Shown: positions 23,624 to 33,176, numbered from the stretch's first letter. The stretch: DNA of 64,000 nucleotides from Oscillospiraceae bacterium (GCA_022787085.1 JALFVE010000038.1:1-64000), one strand, 5' to 3'. Notes: generated by a model from the sequence alone, not told the origin. Made by a program: numbers and translations.

Positions 23624-24697
23624 CTAATCAAAAATATAGTACCAATTATCGTTGATTTTTTTTGATTTTATACCTAAATTCCTTTTAGCAGTTTCAAGGG
23701 TGCGTTTGCTAATTCTGCGAATATTGGCCAATTCTTCGATTTCGGTAGATTTGATCATTCTTTGCGTTTGGATAATTTCCTTAAATAGATCCTCTGCTTG
23801 CAGTATTTTCGTTTTGGGGTTATCATTACCTGATATTTCAGTATCATTACATATTGTACTTATCTCAATATCGTCAAAGCCATCCCAAGAAAGTTGATCA
23901 CCAACACTAAAAAGAACAGCACGACCTTCGGGAGCAAGGTTAGATTTTATTGGAATAATGCAGCGTTTGAAGTTATCATTATCTATTCGTCCTACATATA
24001 GAACACTTCTTGCTGCTGCATTTATATCGATAGACCCTAACCCCTTATACTTTGCTTTTTTTCCACTTTTATTCATATGTCCAATAAGAACGATAGCGCA
24101 TTTATATTTATCAGCAATTGTTGTTAGAAATTGCATAACAGGCCTAATCTCATTAGCTCTATGCATATCTATATTTGAGCCAAGATAGGCTTGGATTGGA
24201 TCCATGATCAATAACTTGGCACCTGTAGAAACAAGAACTTTTTCAATGCGTTCATCTTGAAAATGTAGAGCTTCTTTACCTTCGATAATTGTACAGACCT
24301 TTGTGCAATCAGCATTGGCAGCAAGAAGTCGGGGCTTAATAGTGTCTTCCAATCCATCTTCTGCGGTCTGATATATGGTTGTAATACTATTGTAGTTATA
24401 AGTATACTCCAATTCCGTAGGGAGATATTCACCTCTACTCAATATGGCTGCAATGTTCAAAGCAAGTGTTGTCTTCCCTTCGCCTGGATCGCCTTGAATA
24501 ATTGTCACTTTCCCAAATGGAATGTATGGGTACCAAAGCCAATCAATTGTCTGTGCTTGTATTTCAGAGAAAAATTTTATTGCTGTAGTATTGATATTAT
24601 TATCGTTTTGTGTTATAATGTTATTGGTGTTATCCAAAGACTGCCTTTCATCTGCTGCTACAGATGAATTTAGGGCAGTCTTTTTTTGTTCATTCAT
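23624..24697 (-). CDS. RepA/DnaB-like AAA ATPase of integrative element
   Basis: A 357-residue ATPase of the RecA-fold family that includes plasmid RepA helicases (AAA_25-type). Walker A is GDPGEGKTTLA near residue 68, Walker B LLIMDP near 160, with the sensor region VLIGHMNKSGKKAKYKGLGS near 205 and a C-terminal winged-helix-like end. The ATG at 24697 was preferred over an upstream GTG; it overlaps the excisionase-like gene by eight bases. In integrative mobilisable elements such proteins start or drive replication of the excised circle. It is AT-rich compared with the host genes. Confidence 0.83.
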   Translation of the reverse strand: MNEQKKTALNSSVAADERQSLDNTNNIITQNDNNINTTAIKFFSEIQAQTIDWLWYPYIPFGKVTIIQGDPGEGKTTLALNIAAILSRGEYLPTELEYTYNYNSITTIYQTAEDGLEDTIKPRLLAANADCTKVCTIIEGKEALHFQDERIEKVLVSTGAKLLIMDPIQAYLGSNIDMHRANEIRPVMQFLTTIADKYKCAIVLIGHMNKSGKKAKYKGLGSIDINAAARSVLYVGRIDNDNFKRCIIPIKSNLAPEGRAVLFSVGDQLSWDGFDDIEISTICNDTEISGNDNPKTKILQAEDLFKEIIQTQRMIKSTEIEELANIRRISKRTLETAKRNLGIKSKKINDNWYYIFD

Positions 24698-24893
24698 TTT
24701 TCTCACCATCCTTTTGCAGAAAAGTTTTGGGGTCGGATAGATAGTCCATTAACACTTCAAGATTGATATATGTGCGTGTCCCAACGTGTAAACATGGAAC
24801 TTCATTTTTACGACACAACTTTCGTAAAGTGTTTTCGGGCAGGATACCTGTTTGCGCAGCTTCGTGAATAGTAACAAGTTTTGATTTACTCAT
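24690..24893 (-). CDS. Excisionase-like helix-turn-helix protein
   Basis: A 67-residue DNA-binding protein starting at the ATG at 24893 behind a strong AAGGAGG site. The sequence VTIHEAAQTGILPENTLRKL is a MerR/excisionase-type helix-turn-helix, followed by HVGTRTYINLEVLMDYL, the usual wing. Such proteins direct excision by tyrosine integrases or regulate the element. It is the first gene of the minus-strand operon with the ATPase, divergent from the zinc-finger protein and integrase genes. Confidence 0.8.
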   Translation of the reverse strand: MSKSKLVTIHEAAQTGILPENTLRKLCRKNEVPCLHVGTRTYINLEVLMDYLSDPKTFLQKDGEKNE

Positions 24894-24957
24894 ATGTCCT
24901 CCTTGTTTATGTATTTTTTTAACATACAGAATTATCAAATAATATCTGATATAATGT

Positions 24958-24986
24958 ATTTTATCACATAAATCTCAAATAATCAA
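24958..24986 (-). promoter_or_regulatory. Promoter of the excisionase/ATPase operon
   Basis: On the minus strand TTGATT (24986-24981), 17 bases, TAAAAT (24963-24958). Confidence 0.55.
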
Positions 24987-25058
24987 GTATTTCTGTAACA
25001 AAAATAAAAAACGTGATTTGTTACAAAAATACACTGTTAATTTTCGTCAATGTTGCTA

Positions 25059-25087
25059 TTGAAAAGTATTGAATATTTTGGTATAAT
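25059..25087 (+). promoter_or_regulatory. Promoter of the zinc-finger protein gene
   Basis: TTGAAA (25059-25064), 17 bases, TATAAT (25082-25087), about 60 bases before the chosen start. It is divergent from the excisionase promoter 72 bases away. Confidence 0.7.
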
Positions 25088-25147
25088 CTAATTACTTTGA
25101 TTTTATTCGATTTTGTTTTTAATAATTGTATGAAAGGCGGGTTTCAT

Positions 25148-26113
25148 ATGTGGCGTGAACGAGCAGATATCCATGATGATGATTATCTGATTGCTGTTCA
25201 TATTGATACAAAAAACATGAATGAAATATTAGTCTGTGGAAAGCATGATGATGTAATTGATTATGTTGAAAATAAATCTCGCAGCTTGGATGTGCAAGTT
25301 TATGATAGGGATATAGGAGCTTTTTTATTTGATTTGACTAATTCTGGCATACAGAAATGCTTACGTGGATATTCTCCTGATAAGGAAAATCCTACTACAA
25401 ATTATTTATATACTGTAATAAACTCGATAAATGAGAAAAAGGCCAATAAACCTAATAATATTTATTTGCAGAAATTATGGGATTATCTTGAAAGAGCTTT
25501 AGAGTTTACTGTGAATGGTGTGATAAGCGATGACTTCCTTGAAAGGCAAAGAAGCATTACTTTTTCATACAATGAGCCTGATCCTGTCAAAATGTTGACC
25601 TTTATGTTTGAAAAAAGCACTATATTTATTCATAAAGATTTCCTTTGTAGTGACACTTTTGAGGATTATATTTTAACTGATTTTAAAGTTGGTAATATAG
25701 TTGAGTACTATATCAAAGTATTGTATAAGGATAAATTATTTCCTAGGCGATGTGATGAGTGCGGAAAATTATTCATAGGAAGGAATAGCGCTTTTACTGT
25801 TCTTTGTTCAGATGAATGTAGGGAAAAACGAAAAGTTGAATACTACAACGTTTATAAAGAAAAAGCAAATGATGAATACGAAAAAATATATAATAGGGTA
25901 TATCATAAATGGTATGTGAAGTATAAAAGAGCAAAGGATAAAAAACTTCTAACTGAAGAACAAATATCTACTTGGGAAATCGAGTTTTCTGATTTTAAAT
26001 CCAAAAGTTATGAAATGCGAAAAAATGCTCGTAACGGCAATAGCAAAGAGTTTACAAGATGGATTAATAATTTTGAAAATAAAATGTGCACGTTTTGGGC
26101 TTCGTTAAAATAA
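25148..26113 (+). CDS. Zinc-finger hypothetical protein (DUF6076-like) of integrative element
   Basis: A 321-residue protein with a putative zinc-binding site near residues 200-228, RCDECGKLF and LCSDECREKRK (CxxC then CxxxC), followed by a long basic, coiled-coil-like C-terminal third. The overall plan resembles DUF6076 proteins common in Ruminococcus mobile DNA; the assignment is tentative. The ATG at 25148 was chosen for the AAAGGCGGG site; earlier starts in the frame lack one. It precedes the integrase on the same strand. Function unknown. Confidence 0.7.
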   Translation: MWRERADIHDDDYLIAVHIDTKNMNEILVCGKHDDVIDYVENKSRSLDVQVYDRDIGAFLFDLTNSGIQKCLRGYSPDKENPTTNYLYTVINSINEKKANKPNNIYLQKLWDYLERALEFTVNGVISDDFLERQRSITFSYNEPDPVKMLTFMFEKSTIFIHKDFLCSDTFEDYILTDFKVGNIVEYYIKVLYKDKLFPRRCDECGKLFIGRNSAFTVLCSDECREKRKVEYYNVYKEKANDEYEKIYNRVYHKWYVKYKRAKDKKLLTEEQISTWEIEFSDFKSKSYEMRKNARNGNSKEFTRWINNFENKMCTFWASLK

Positions 26114-26231
26114 AAAAATCCCCCTGCCTGCGGCAACAGGCAAGGAGATTATAGAAGGTATCCACCCAGAAGGGACAGACAACCATCCACACGTTATTTG
26201 TCCTTTCGCAACTACGAAAGGAGTAATGTTA

Positions 26232-27437
26232 ATGAACATTACAAAAAGAGAAAACGCTTACCGAGTCAGAGTATTCAATGGTAAGGACGCAGACGGGAAA
26301 TTCCTCTATTCGAGTATGACCATCAGATTTGATGATCCTCGCTTTGAGGGAATGACCGAAAAGAAACGTGACAAGGCGGCTGAAGCTATTGCCTTTGAGT
26401 TTGAACAGCAGGTCAACGCTCTGGCTGTTCTTCCCAATGTCACCTTTAAGACATTTGCCGAGAGATGGTTTGTTGACTATGCTGATATTCAGCACGCAAC
26501 GACCACCCGTGAACGCTGTGAGGACTTCAAAGAAAGGACTTACGAAGCACTTGGTGATATGAGAATGGATAAAATCAAGACTATCCACGTTCAGAGCTTC
26601 ATCAATTCGCTTACAAAGCCAGGTGTAAACAAGGTTGACCCCGAAAAGGGACTCTCTCGCAAGACGATAAAGCACTATCTGTCATTTGTGTCGAGCATCT
26701 TCGATTACGCTATAAGAATTGAAATGCTCACTAAAAATCCCTGCACCAACGTTAAGCTCCCGCCCGAGGTACATTCGGAAAAGAAGATATATACACCCGA
26801 ACAGGCAGAAGAATTTGTCGATCTGCTTTACTCGGAAGCTCCGCTCAAGCATCAGCTTTTCGCAACGATTGCTATAATATGCGGTTTAAGACGCTCCGAG
26901 ATAGTCGGACTCAGGTATTGCGACATTGACGTTGACACTCATATCCTCAGAATAAAGAGGGCTGCCAACTATTCAAGAAAGAAGAAGGAAATGTATGTGG
27001 GCAACACAAAGACCGAAAGCTCAATGAGAGTTATCAAGCTCCCTCAGATCGTCATAGACCTTTTTGAAAAGTACAAGGCTCAGGAGATACATCAGAAGAA
27101 GTTTATGGGTATAAGGCATACCGATGAAGATTTCCTTTTCTGTGACACTACATACACTAAGATAATGTATAACGGAATACCGTACAATTATCTCAAAAAG
27201 ATGTGTGCAAAGCACGGTATGGACTTTTACGGCATTCACTCAATGCGGCACTTTGTTGCATCAGCAATGATCTCAAAGGGAACAGATGCCAAGACCGTTT
27301 CGGAAATACTTGGGCACTCGACGCCTGCAACGACTTTGGGGATATATACTCACGCCTTCAATGAAGTCAAGGCAAGGGCAACCGATGAAATAGTCGATAT
27401 GCTCCACATCAACGAAAAGTATTGCCGTCAGGCTTGA
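26232..27437 (+). CDS. int: Tyrosine recombinase / site-specific integrase
   Basis: A 401-residue phage-type integrase. An N-terminal arm-binding region is followed by a SAM-like core-binding domain (about 65-165) and the catalytic domain (about 185-390). Catalytic residues are visible: Arg in CGLRRSEI, Lys in TKTESSMR, His-x-x-Arg in HSMRHF, and His...Tyr in LGHSTPATTLGIYTH. The second of two close ATG codons was chosen because it lies eight bases from GAAAGGAG. The gene is 100 bases from the 3' end of tRNA-Pro, the likely integration target. Its base composition is nearer the host than that of the other element genes. Confidence 0.93.
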   Translation: MNITKRENAYRVRVFNGKDADGKFLYSSMTIRFDDPRFEGMTEKKRDKAAEAIAFEFEQQVNALAVLPNVTFKTFAERWFVDYADIQHATTTRERCEDFKERTYEALGDMRMDKIKTIHVQSFINSLTKPGVNKVDPEKGLSRKTIKHYLSFVSSIFDYAIRIEMLTKNPCTNVKLPPEVHSEKKIYTPEQAEEFVDLLYSEAPLKHQLFATIAIICGLRRSEIVGLRYCDIDVDTHILRIKRAANYSRKKKEMYVGNTKTESSMRVIKLPQIVIDLFEKYKAQEIHQKKFMGIRHTDEDFLFCDTTYTKIMYNGIPYNYLKKMCAKHGMDFYGIHSMRHFVASAMISKGTDAKTVSEILGHSTPATTLGIYTHAFNEVKARATDEIVDMLHINEKYCRQA

Positions 27438-27490
27438 TTTGTCCCGATTTGACCAAAATTTGACCAAAGCCCATAATCTGATATAAGAAT

Positions 27491-27537
27491 AACCTCTCAA
27501 CTGACGCATTAAAGCCATTTGAGAGGTTATTTCTTTT
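27491..27537 (+). terminator. Intrinsic terminator of the integrase gene
   Basis: AACCTCTCAA pairs with TTGAGAGGTT, followed by ATTTCTTTT. It ends directly at the CCA end of tRNA-Pro. Confidence 0.85.
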
Positions 27538-27614
27538 GGTCGGAGTGACGGGACTTGAACCCACGGCCTCTACCACCCCAAGGTAGCGCTCTAGCCAAAC
27601 TGAGCTACACCCCG
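27537..27614 (-). tRNA. tRNA-Pro (anticodon GGG), CCA encoded
   Basis: A complete cloverleaf on the minus strand: acceptor CGGGGTG pairs with CACTCCG, discriminator A followed by encoded CCA; anticodon stem CTACC/GGTAG around the loop TTGGGGT gives anticodon GGG (codon CCC); T arm has TTCAAGT. The 3' end faces the integrase, the usual arrangement for an integration site that restores the tRNA. Confidence 0.95.
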
Positions 27615-27835
27615 ACGCAATCCTTATGATGTCTCAGGAGCTCTCTCCTGACGACTATTATATTATATCACAGTCAAATGTGTTTGTCAAGCATTTTTTG
27701 AAATTTTTTGCAGAAAAAATATTCGTAAAGAAATGGCTTCCCTGCGGGGCTTGAGGGATTTGTGAATTGTTTTGAATATATTGTTTACATATTGTCAATA
27801 TCTTTCGGGCAATAAAAACAAAAAATCACATCCCC

Positions 27836-27865
27836 TTGACAATTTTCCCTATTATATGGTATAAT
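27836..27865 (+). promoter_or_regulatory. Promoter of the comEC-holA-rnmV operon
   Basis: TTGACA (27836-27841), 18 bases, TATAAT (27860-27865), about 38 bases before the comEC start. The rest of the 220 bases back to the tRNA holds nothing I recognise. Confidence 0.85.
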
Positions 27866-27903
27866 ATCTCCATCTGACAAGAAAAAAGCGGGGGATGAGG
27901 GCA

Positions 27904-30021
27904 ATGACGAGAAAAGCCGCAGTCCTTGGACTGGGATATCTTTCGGGACTGCTTGCAGCGTCCTTTCTGGCTCTTTGGCTGTCCTGTACAGCGGGTGGGA
28001 TATTGCTTTGCTTTGGTCTTATCATGATGCTTGTGATCCGTCCCGACAAAAGGGGACGGCTGTTTGCCTTTTCCGCCGCCGCCCTCTGCTGCGGGATCGG
28101 AATGCTGTATTACAGCGGGTATGATGCTTTTGTTTATGAAGTAATTGCCGCAAGGAGCGGGACGCATTTCGAGGGAAGGGCTGTTATAAAGGATGTGAAA
28201 TCCATCTCGGATAACAGAGCCTTCTGTACCGCACGGATCGCTTTTCCCGACGGCAAAAAAGCTGATATCGGCTGGTATTCCTCGGATAATACTGTTGCAA
28301 GAGGGGACGAGGCGGTTATTTCGGGAATCCTCTCTTCCCCCGAAAATACAAGCTTTTTCGATTCGGCGGATTATTATCGTTCACGGAATATTTTTCTCCT
28401 GCTTTATCCCGACAGCGAGGAATATTTCCGCCATGAAAGCAGCATTTTTCATAGGCTGAAATCATTCAGAGAAAAAACTGTGAGAATAGTCCGTAAATAC
28501 GTCCCCTCCGACGAGGGAGAGCTTATCATCGGAATGATCTTCGGCAGCGGGGAATGGCAGATATCATCAAAGGCTGAAAAGCTTCTTTACCGTTCGGGCG
28601 CAGGTCATATTGCCTCCGTATCGGGAATGCATATGGCAGTGGCGGCAGGAATAGCCGCTGCTGCTGCTGCCTCGCTCACGCTGTCAAAAAAGGGGAAGCT
28701 TTTGCTGATAACATTCGTCTGCGCCCTGTTTGCCCTGACTGCGGATATGGGATTATCCGTAATGAGAGCCTTCATAATGACTGAGCTTGTCTATTCGGCG
28801 GAGCTTTTCCGCAGGCACAGCGACCCTCTGACATCGCTTAGCATAGCCGCCCTTATCCTGACAGCGGGAGCGCCCTTTTCGGTTCGCAGCGCCTCGTTTA
28901 TGCTCTCCTTTTCGGGAGTTTTCGGGGCGGCGGTGCTTGCTCCGCAGTTAACTGAAAATGTTAAGAAGGCTGCTGAAAGCAGGCTCGGACGGAAAATAAG
29001 CGGGGTGGGACTGCTGAGCGCTGTAAGCACCGCCGTATGTGCGTCTGCTGCAGTGATCCCTGCCTCGGCACTGTGCCTGGACGAGCTTTCTGTGATAGCA
29101 CCCTTCACGAATCTTCTGCTGTCGCCCCTGTTCACCGCAGCAATGATGATTGCAATGGCAGGGGCGGTCTGCGCACTTCTGCCCTTTTCGTGGCTGTCGG
29201 GAGGTCTTTTTCTTGGAGCGGGGGCATTATGCCGCCCGACGCTGTGGGCAGCGGAAAAATTAGGCTCTCTGCCATTTGCGGTCCTGCCCTCGGGAACAAG
29301 GATAGCCGCTCCCGTTATAATGCTTGTGCTGATAACCGCAGGCGCCGCAGTGCTTATATTTAATAACCGCTCGGCAGTTATCCTCACTGTATCGTCGGCA
29401 GTGTTCATAGGAGCCGTCAGCATTGCGGCATATCGCTTTGTTCCCGCCGATTATACGAAAATATCCGTTCTCAGCGAGGGAAACGGCTGCGTGATAATTA
29501 TTTCGGACGGGAAATATTCTTCGGTAATTGATCTGATGGGAAATTCAGCAAGCGTTAAAGCGGTAAAGCGGTATATTTCCCGAAATGATACGGGTGCAGT
29601 GGGATTTATCGCAGTTCTCTGCTCTTCGGATTACGCAGCGCCCATTTATAAAGAGGAATACCCCGATGCAGTGCTTGTTTCGGAAAGCGGCGAATATGGC
29701 TTGACTTATACCCCCGAAGAGAATATAATTAATTTTGACGGACTATGCATATTTCCCCGCAAGGATAATTTTGAAATAGAAGCGGCGGGAGTGAAAATTC
29801 TCTGCGTTCAAAGAAAATGCGCTCCGCCTCAGGGGCATTATGATATGTGTATTTATGACTGCATTTCGGATGTGTACGCCGAAGCGGATATTTACGCAGT
29901 GACCGAAAAGCGCTTCAAGGGACGTTTTCCCGCCTCCTCGCAGGTGTATCCGAGGGGCGGAGAATTTGCGGCTGAAAACGGAGTGCTGATGAGGGAAGAG
30001 GAAAGAAAATGGCTTCGATAA
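27904..30021 (+). CDS. comEC: ComEC/Rec2-type DNA uptake channel protein
   Basis: A 705-residue polytopic membrane protein homologous to the DNA channel of natural transformation. The N-terminal helices and OB-like region (to about 190) lead into the competence domain with the hallmark GAGHIASVSGMHMA near residue 237, then some eight further membrane segments to about 505. The C-terminal region (about 510-705) is where the metallo-beta-lactamase-like nuclease domain normally lies, but the HxHxDH metal motif is absent and the domain is short. The second ATG was preferred by its ribosome-site spacing. It overlaps holA by 13 bases. Confidence 0.88.
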   Translation: MTRKAAVLGLGYLSGLLAASFLALWLSCTAGGILLCFGLIMMLVIRPDKRGRLFAFSAAALCCGIGMLYYSGYDAFVYEVIAARSGTHFEGRAVIKDVKSISDNRAFCTARIAFPDGKKADIGWYSSDNTVARGDEAVISGILSSPENTSFFDSADYYRSRNIFLLLYPDSEEYFRHESSIFHRLKSFREKTVRIVRKYVPSDEGELIIGMIFGSGEWQISSKAEKLLYRSGAGHIASVSGMHMAVAAGIAAAAAASLTLSKKGKLLLITFVCALFALTADMGLSVMRAFIMTELVYSAELFRRHSDPLTSLSIAALILTAGAPFSVRSASFMLSFSGVFGAAVLAPQLTENVKKAAESRLGRKISGVGLLSAVSTAVCASAAVIPASALCLDELSVIAPFTNLLLSPLFTAAMMIAMAGAVCALLPFSWLSGGLFLGAGALCRPTLWAAEKLGSLPFAVLPSGTRIAAPVIMLVLITAGAAVLIFNNRSAVILTVSSAVFIGAVSIAAYRFVPADYTKISVLSEGNGCVIIISDGKYSSVIDLMGNSASVKAVKRYISRNDTGAVGFIAVLCSSDYAAPIYKEEYPDAVLVSESGEYGLTYTPEENIINFDGLCIFPRKDNFEIEAAGVKILCVQRKCAPPQGHYDMCIYDCISDVYAEADIYAVTEKRFKGRFPASSQVYPRGGEFAAENGVLMREEERKWLR

Positions 30022-31091
30022 ATGAAAAAGAGCTTACAAGAATAATCAAGAGCGGCGAGCTGTCGGGAGCGTATTATCTTTACGGCACCGACCGATATAT
30101 GGTAGAAAAATTTTTTCGTGCAATGATCTCAAAGACCGTAAAAAAGGGAGACGAGGCATATAATCTCCATCGCTTTGAGGGCAGAGATCTGGACGTGGAG
30201 GGACTTGCAGAGGTCTGCGACGCATTCCCCATGTTTGCGGATAAGCTATGCGTTGCCGTATCCGACCTCGACATGGAGGAGGAGACAAAGCAGCGTGCGG
30301 GGCATAAAAGCATAACCTCAGACCGAATGAAGCTTCTAACCGAAACCGTTTCGAATCTTCCCGACACAACGGTGCTGATTTTTGCAGCGCTGAATATTGA
30401 TGTATGCGGCGGAAAAAAATTTCCCGCCCCCAAAAACAAAAAGCTCATTGATCTTGTATCGAAGCATGGAACCGTCTGCGAGCTGAATATAAAGACTCGT
30501 GCTGAAAATATCAGAACGATAGTCTCCCGGATAACAAAGCTGGGCAGCACCATTGACGAGCGTGCGGCAGGAATGATATTCGACCGCTGCGGCGGAGATA
30601 TGCTCATGATAATGAACGAGGCTGACAAGCTTGCCTCCTATGCAAACGGCGGAAACATCACCGAGTCGGATGTGGCAGCCCTTACCCCCGATACCTCCGA
30701 CGCAAAATCCTATGATCTGGCAAACGCCGTTGCCGCGGGAAATATGAGCCGTTCCATGGAGCTTTACAGCGAGCTTATGGCAGACCCCGAAAACACCCCC
30801 GTATATCTTCTGTACGTTCTTGCAGGCAGCATGAATGACCTGTACAGAGCAAGGCTTGCCATTGACAGCGGAAAGAATGTGGGCTCGGTAATGAAGGATT
30901 TCGGATATGCCGCAAATCTGGAATTTCGTGTGAAGAACGCCTTTTCATCCGTTAGGAAAACAAGCACAGAACGCCTCAGAAGGTGTCTCGAGATACTGAG
31001 CAGTGCAGACCTTGACATGAAATCGGGAGCGGGGGATCCTGAGATCATTCTCGAAAAGGCGATTGTCGCCATGCTCTCGGAAAGATTTTGA
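30009..31091 (+). CDS. holA: DNA polymerase III delta subunit
   Basis: A 360-residue clamp-loader subunit that opens the sliding clamp. The N-terminal part (YYLYGTDRYMVEKFFRAM) and the segment with LDMEEETKQRA and TTVLIFAALNID match HolA; the middle has GGDMLMIMNEADKLASYA, the conserved ERxxxEL-like region before the third domain. The comEC-holA order is common in Firmicutes. It overlaps comEC by 13 bases and is followed 19 bases later by rnmV. Confidence 0.9.
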   Translation: MASINEKELTRIIKSGELSGAYYLYGTDRYMVEKFFRAMISKTVKKGDEAYNLHRFEGRDLDVEGLAEVCDAFPMFADKLCVAVSDLDMEEETKQRAGHKSITSDRMKLLTETVSNLPDTTVLIFAALNIDVCGGKKFPAPKNKKLIDLVSKHGTVCELNIKTRAENIRTIVSRITKLGSTIDERAAGMIFDRCGGDMLMIMNEADKLASYANGGNITESDVAALTPDTSDAKSYDLANAVAAGNMSRSMELYSELMADPENTPVYLLYVLAGSMNDLYRARLAIDSGKNVGSVMKDFGYAANLEFRVKNAFSSVRKTSTERLRRCLEILSSADLDMKSGAGDPEIILEKAIVAMLSERF

Positions 31092-31110
31092 TTAAAAAGG
31101 AAGAATAGCA

Positions 31111-31713
31111 TTGATAAATTTACGTCAGGCTGTTATTGTGGAGGGAAAGTACGATAAAATTAAGCTTTCCTCCGTAATAAACGGCGTGATAATCTGCACA
31201 GGCGGATTTAATATCTATAAGGATAAGGAAAAAATGAGCCTTATCAGACATTATGCGGAAAAAACGGGCATAATAATCCTGACCGACAGCGACAGCGCAG
31301 GCTTCAAGATAAGAAACTATCTCAAGGGTGCCGTTAAGAATGGGCAGATTATAAATGTGTACATTCCAGATATATTCGGCAAGGAGCGAAGAAAGGCTGC
31401 CCCATCAAAGGAGGGGAAGCTGGGCGTTGAGGGAATGAGCGAGGAGATAATTCTCGATGCATTCAGGCGTGCGGGAGTGGCTTTTTCCGAGGGCGAGGCA
31501 AAGAGGGGAGACATTGATAAAATGCTTCTCTATGAGCTTGGGTTTTCGGGAACGCCCGATGCCTCGGAAAGGCGCAGAAGGCTTTTAAAAAAGCTGGGTC
31601 TGCCCGAGCTTCTGACCACGGGAGCCATGGCTGAAATACTTAATACCATGATGACAGCCGACGAGCTGATTAAAATCACCCTTGAAATGAACGGCGGGGA
31701 AGGAGAGAGATAG
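31111..31713 (+). CDS. rnmV: Ribonuclease M5 family (Toprim, DUF4093)
   Basis: A 200-residue Toprim-fold enzyme; RNase M5 trims 5S rRNA precursors in Firmicutes. Toprim motifs are clear: AVIVEGKYDKIKL at the start (catalytic Glu) and IIILTDSDSAGFKIRNYL near residue 55 (DxD). The C-terminal DUF4093-like half has RRRRLLKKLGLPELLTTGAM. The start is a TTG behind AAAGGAAG, with no better ATG nearby. It lies in operon with holA; in other Firmicutes rnmV sits beside tatD and ksgA instead. Confidence 0.88.
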   Translation: MINLRQAVIVEGKYDKIKLSSVINGVIICTGGFNIYKDKEKMSLIRHYAEKTGIIILTDSDSAGFKIRNYLKGAVKNGQIINVYIPDIFGKERRKAAPSKEGKLGVEGMSEEIILDAFRRAGVAFSEGEAKRGDIDKMLLYELGFSGTPDASERRRRLLKKLGLPELLTTGAMAEILNTMMTADELIKITLEMNGGEGER

Positions 31714-31715
31714 GA

Positions 31716-33176
31716 TTGGTTTTTTCGGAGCTTAGCTTTTTATATTTTTTTCTCCCCATAGTTATGCTTCTGTATTTTGTCTCGGGAAATAAGCTCAGAA
31801 ACATTATTATATTCATAACGGGACTGCTTTTCTACGCCTGGGGCGAGCCGTTTTATGTAATTATTATGCTTATATCCACTGCAATTGACTACACCGCAGG
31901 CAGGCTTATGGATAAATACGATGATGATGACAAAAAGCGGAAGCGATGTCTTATTGTCTCTGTCTGCATGAATGTGGGTCTGCTTGCCGTATTCAAATAC
32001 AGCGATTTTATTTTTGACACCGTAAATTCGCTTCTGGGAACGGATATAACAAATCCCGTTATCCTCGTAAATAAGGCGCTTAATAAAATATACGACTTCG
32101 GGCTGAATGAAAAGCGGGTAGACCTGCCTGTGGGAATATCCTTTTTTACTTTTCAGTCGATGTCATACACTATTGACCTTTATCTGAGAAATATTTCCGT
32201 CCAGAAAAGCTTTCTGAATTTCGCCTCATATGTATCGCTTTTCCCCCAGATAGTTGCAGGACCGATCGTACGCTATGAGGACGTTGCGGGGGAGCTGGAA
32301 TCCCGAACCGTTACCGTTCCGAAAATAAGCGCAGGCATTGCTCTTTTTGTCAAGGGACTTGCCAAAAAGGTACTGCTTGCGAATAACGTGGGCGTTATAT
32401 GGTCACAGGTAAAAGCCATGGATTACGGCAGCATTTCCGCCGCCACCGCATGGCTTGGGATACTTGCCTTCACATTCCAGATATACTTTGATTTCTCGGG
32501 CTATTCGGATATGGCTTCGGGACTTGGAAAAATGCTGGGCTTTGAATTCCCGAAAAACTTCGACCATCCATATATCTCAAAAAGCGTCAGCGAGTTCTGG
32601 CGCAGATGGCATATCACCCTTGGAAGCTGGTTCAGGTCATATGTTTATATCCCTCTTGGAGGAAACCGCTGCGGAGCGGCTAAGACCTACCGCAACCTGA
32701 TAATCGTATGGGCGCTTACGGGTCTGTGGCACGGAGCAAGCTGGAATTTCGTCCTTTGGGGACTGTATTTCGGTGTTCTCATTATTATTGAAAGGCTGGG
32801 CTTCGGCAAGGTGCTTGAAAAGCTGCCCTCGGGAATAAGTATGCTATATACCTTCCTTGCGGCGGTTTTCGGATGGGTACTTTTCGATACGGACAGTCTT
32901 TCGGATGCAGGAAGATTTATTGCTGCCATGTTCGGCGCAGGGGGAGCGGCTGTGGACGGATATTTCAAATATACCCTGGTATCAAACTGCTTCCTGCTGG
33001 TAATGTGCATACTCATTTCGGGCGGAATTGGCAGTAGGGTGATAGAATATTCGGAGAAAAAGAGCCTGAAATTTTCGGCTGTTTCATCGGTCATTCTCGT
33101 TATCGGAGGACTTCTCGTATGCACTGCTTATCTTGTAGATGCCTCCTATAATCCATTTCTGTATTTCAGATTCTGA
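31716..33176 (+). CDS. MBOAT family O-acyltransferase
   Basis: A 486-residue polytopic membrane acyltransferase of the AlgI/DltB type, which moves acetyl or acyl groups across the membrane onto exported polysaccharide or teichoic acid. Family marks: SFFTFQSMSYTIDLY near residue 147, SEFWRRWHITLGSWFRSYVY near 295, and the catalytic His in LTGLWHGASWNFVLWG near 335. It starts with TTG two bases after rnmV behind a GGAGAG site. The next gene encodes a DHHW protein, the usual partner, so the two probably form an acetylation system. Confidence 0.93.
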   Translation: MVFSELSFLYFFLPIVMLLYFVSGNKLRNIIIFITGLLFYAWGEPFYVIIMLISTAIDYTAGRLMDKYDDDDKKRKRCLIVSVCMNVGLLAVFKYSDFIFDTVNSLLGTDITNPVILVNKALNKIYDFGLNEKRVDLPVGISFFTFQSMSYTIDLYLRNISVQKSFLNFASYVSLFPQIVAGPIVRYEDVAGELESRTVTVPKISAGIALFVKGLAKKVLLANNVGVIWSQVKAMDYGSISAATAWLGILAFTFQIYFDFSGYSDMASGLGKMLGFEFPKNFDHPYISKSVSEFWRRWHITLGSWFRSYVYIPLGGNRCGAAKTYRNLIIVWALTGLWHGASWNFVLWGLYFGVLIIIERLGFGKVLEKLPSGISMLYTFLAAVFGWVLFDTDSLSDAGRFIAAMFGAGGAAVDGYFKYTLVSNCFLLVMCILISGGIGSRVIEYSEKKSLKFSAVSSVILVIGGLLVCTAYLVDASYNPFLYFRF

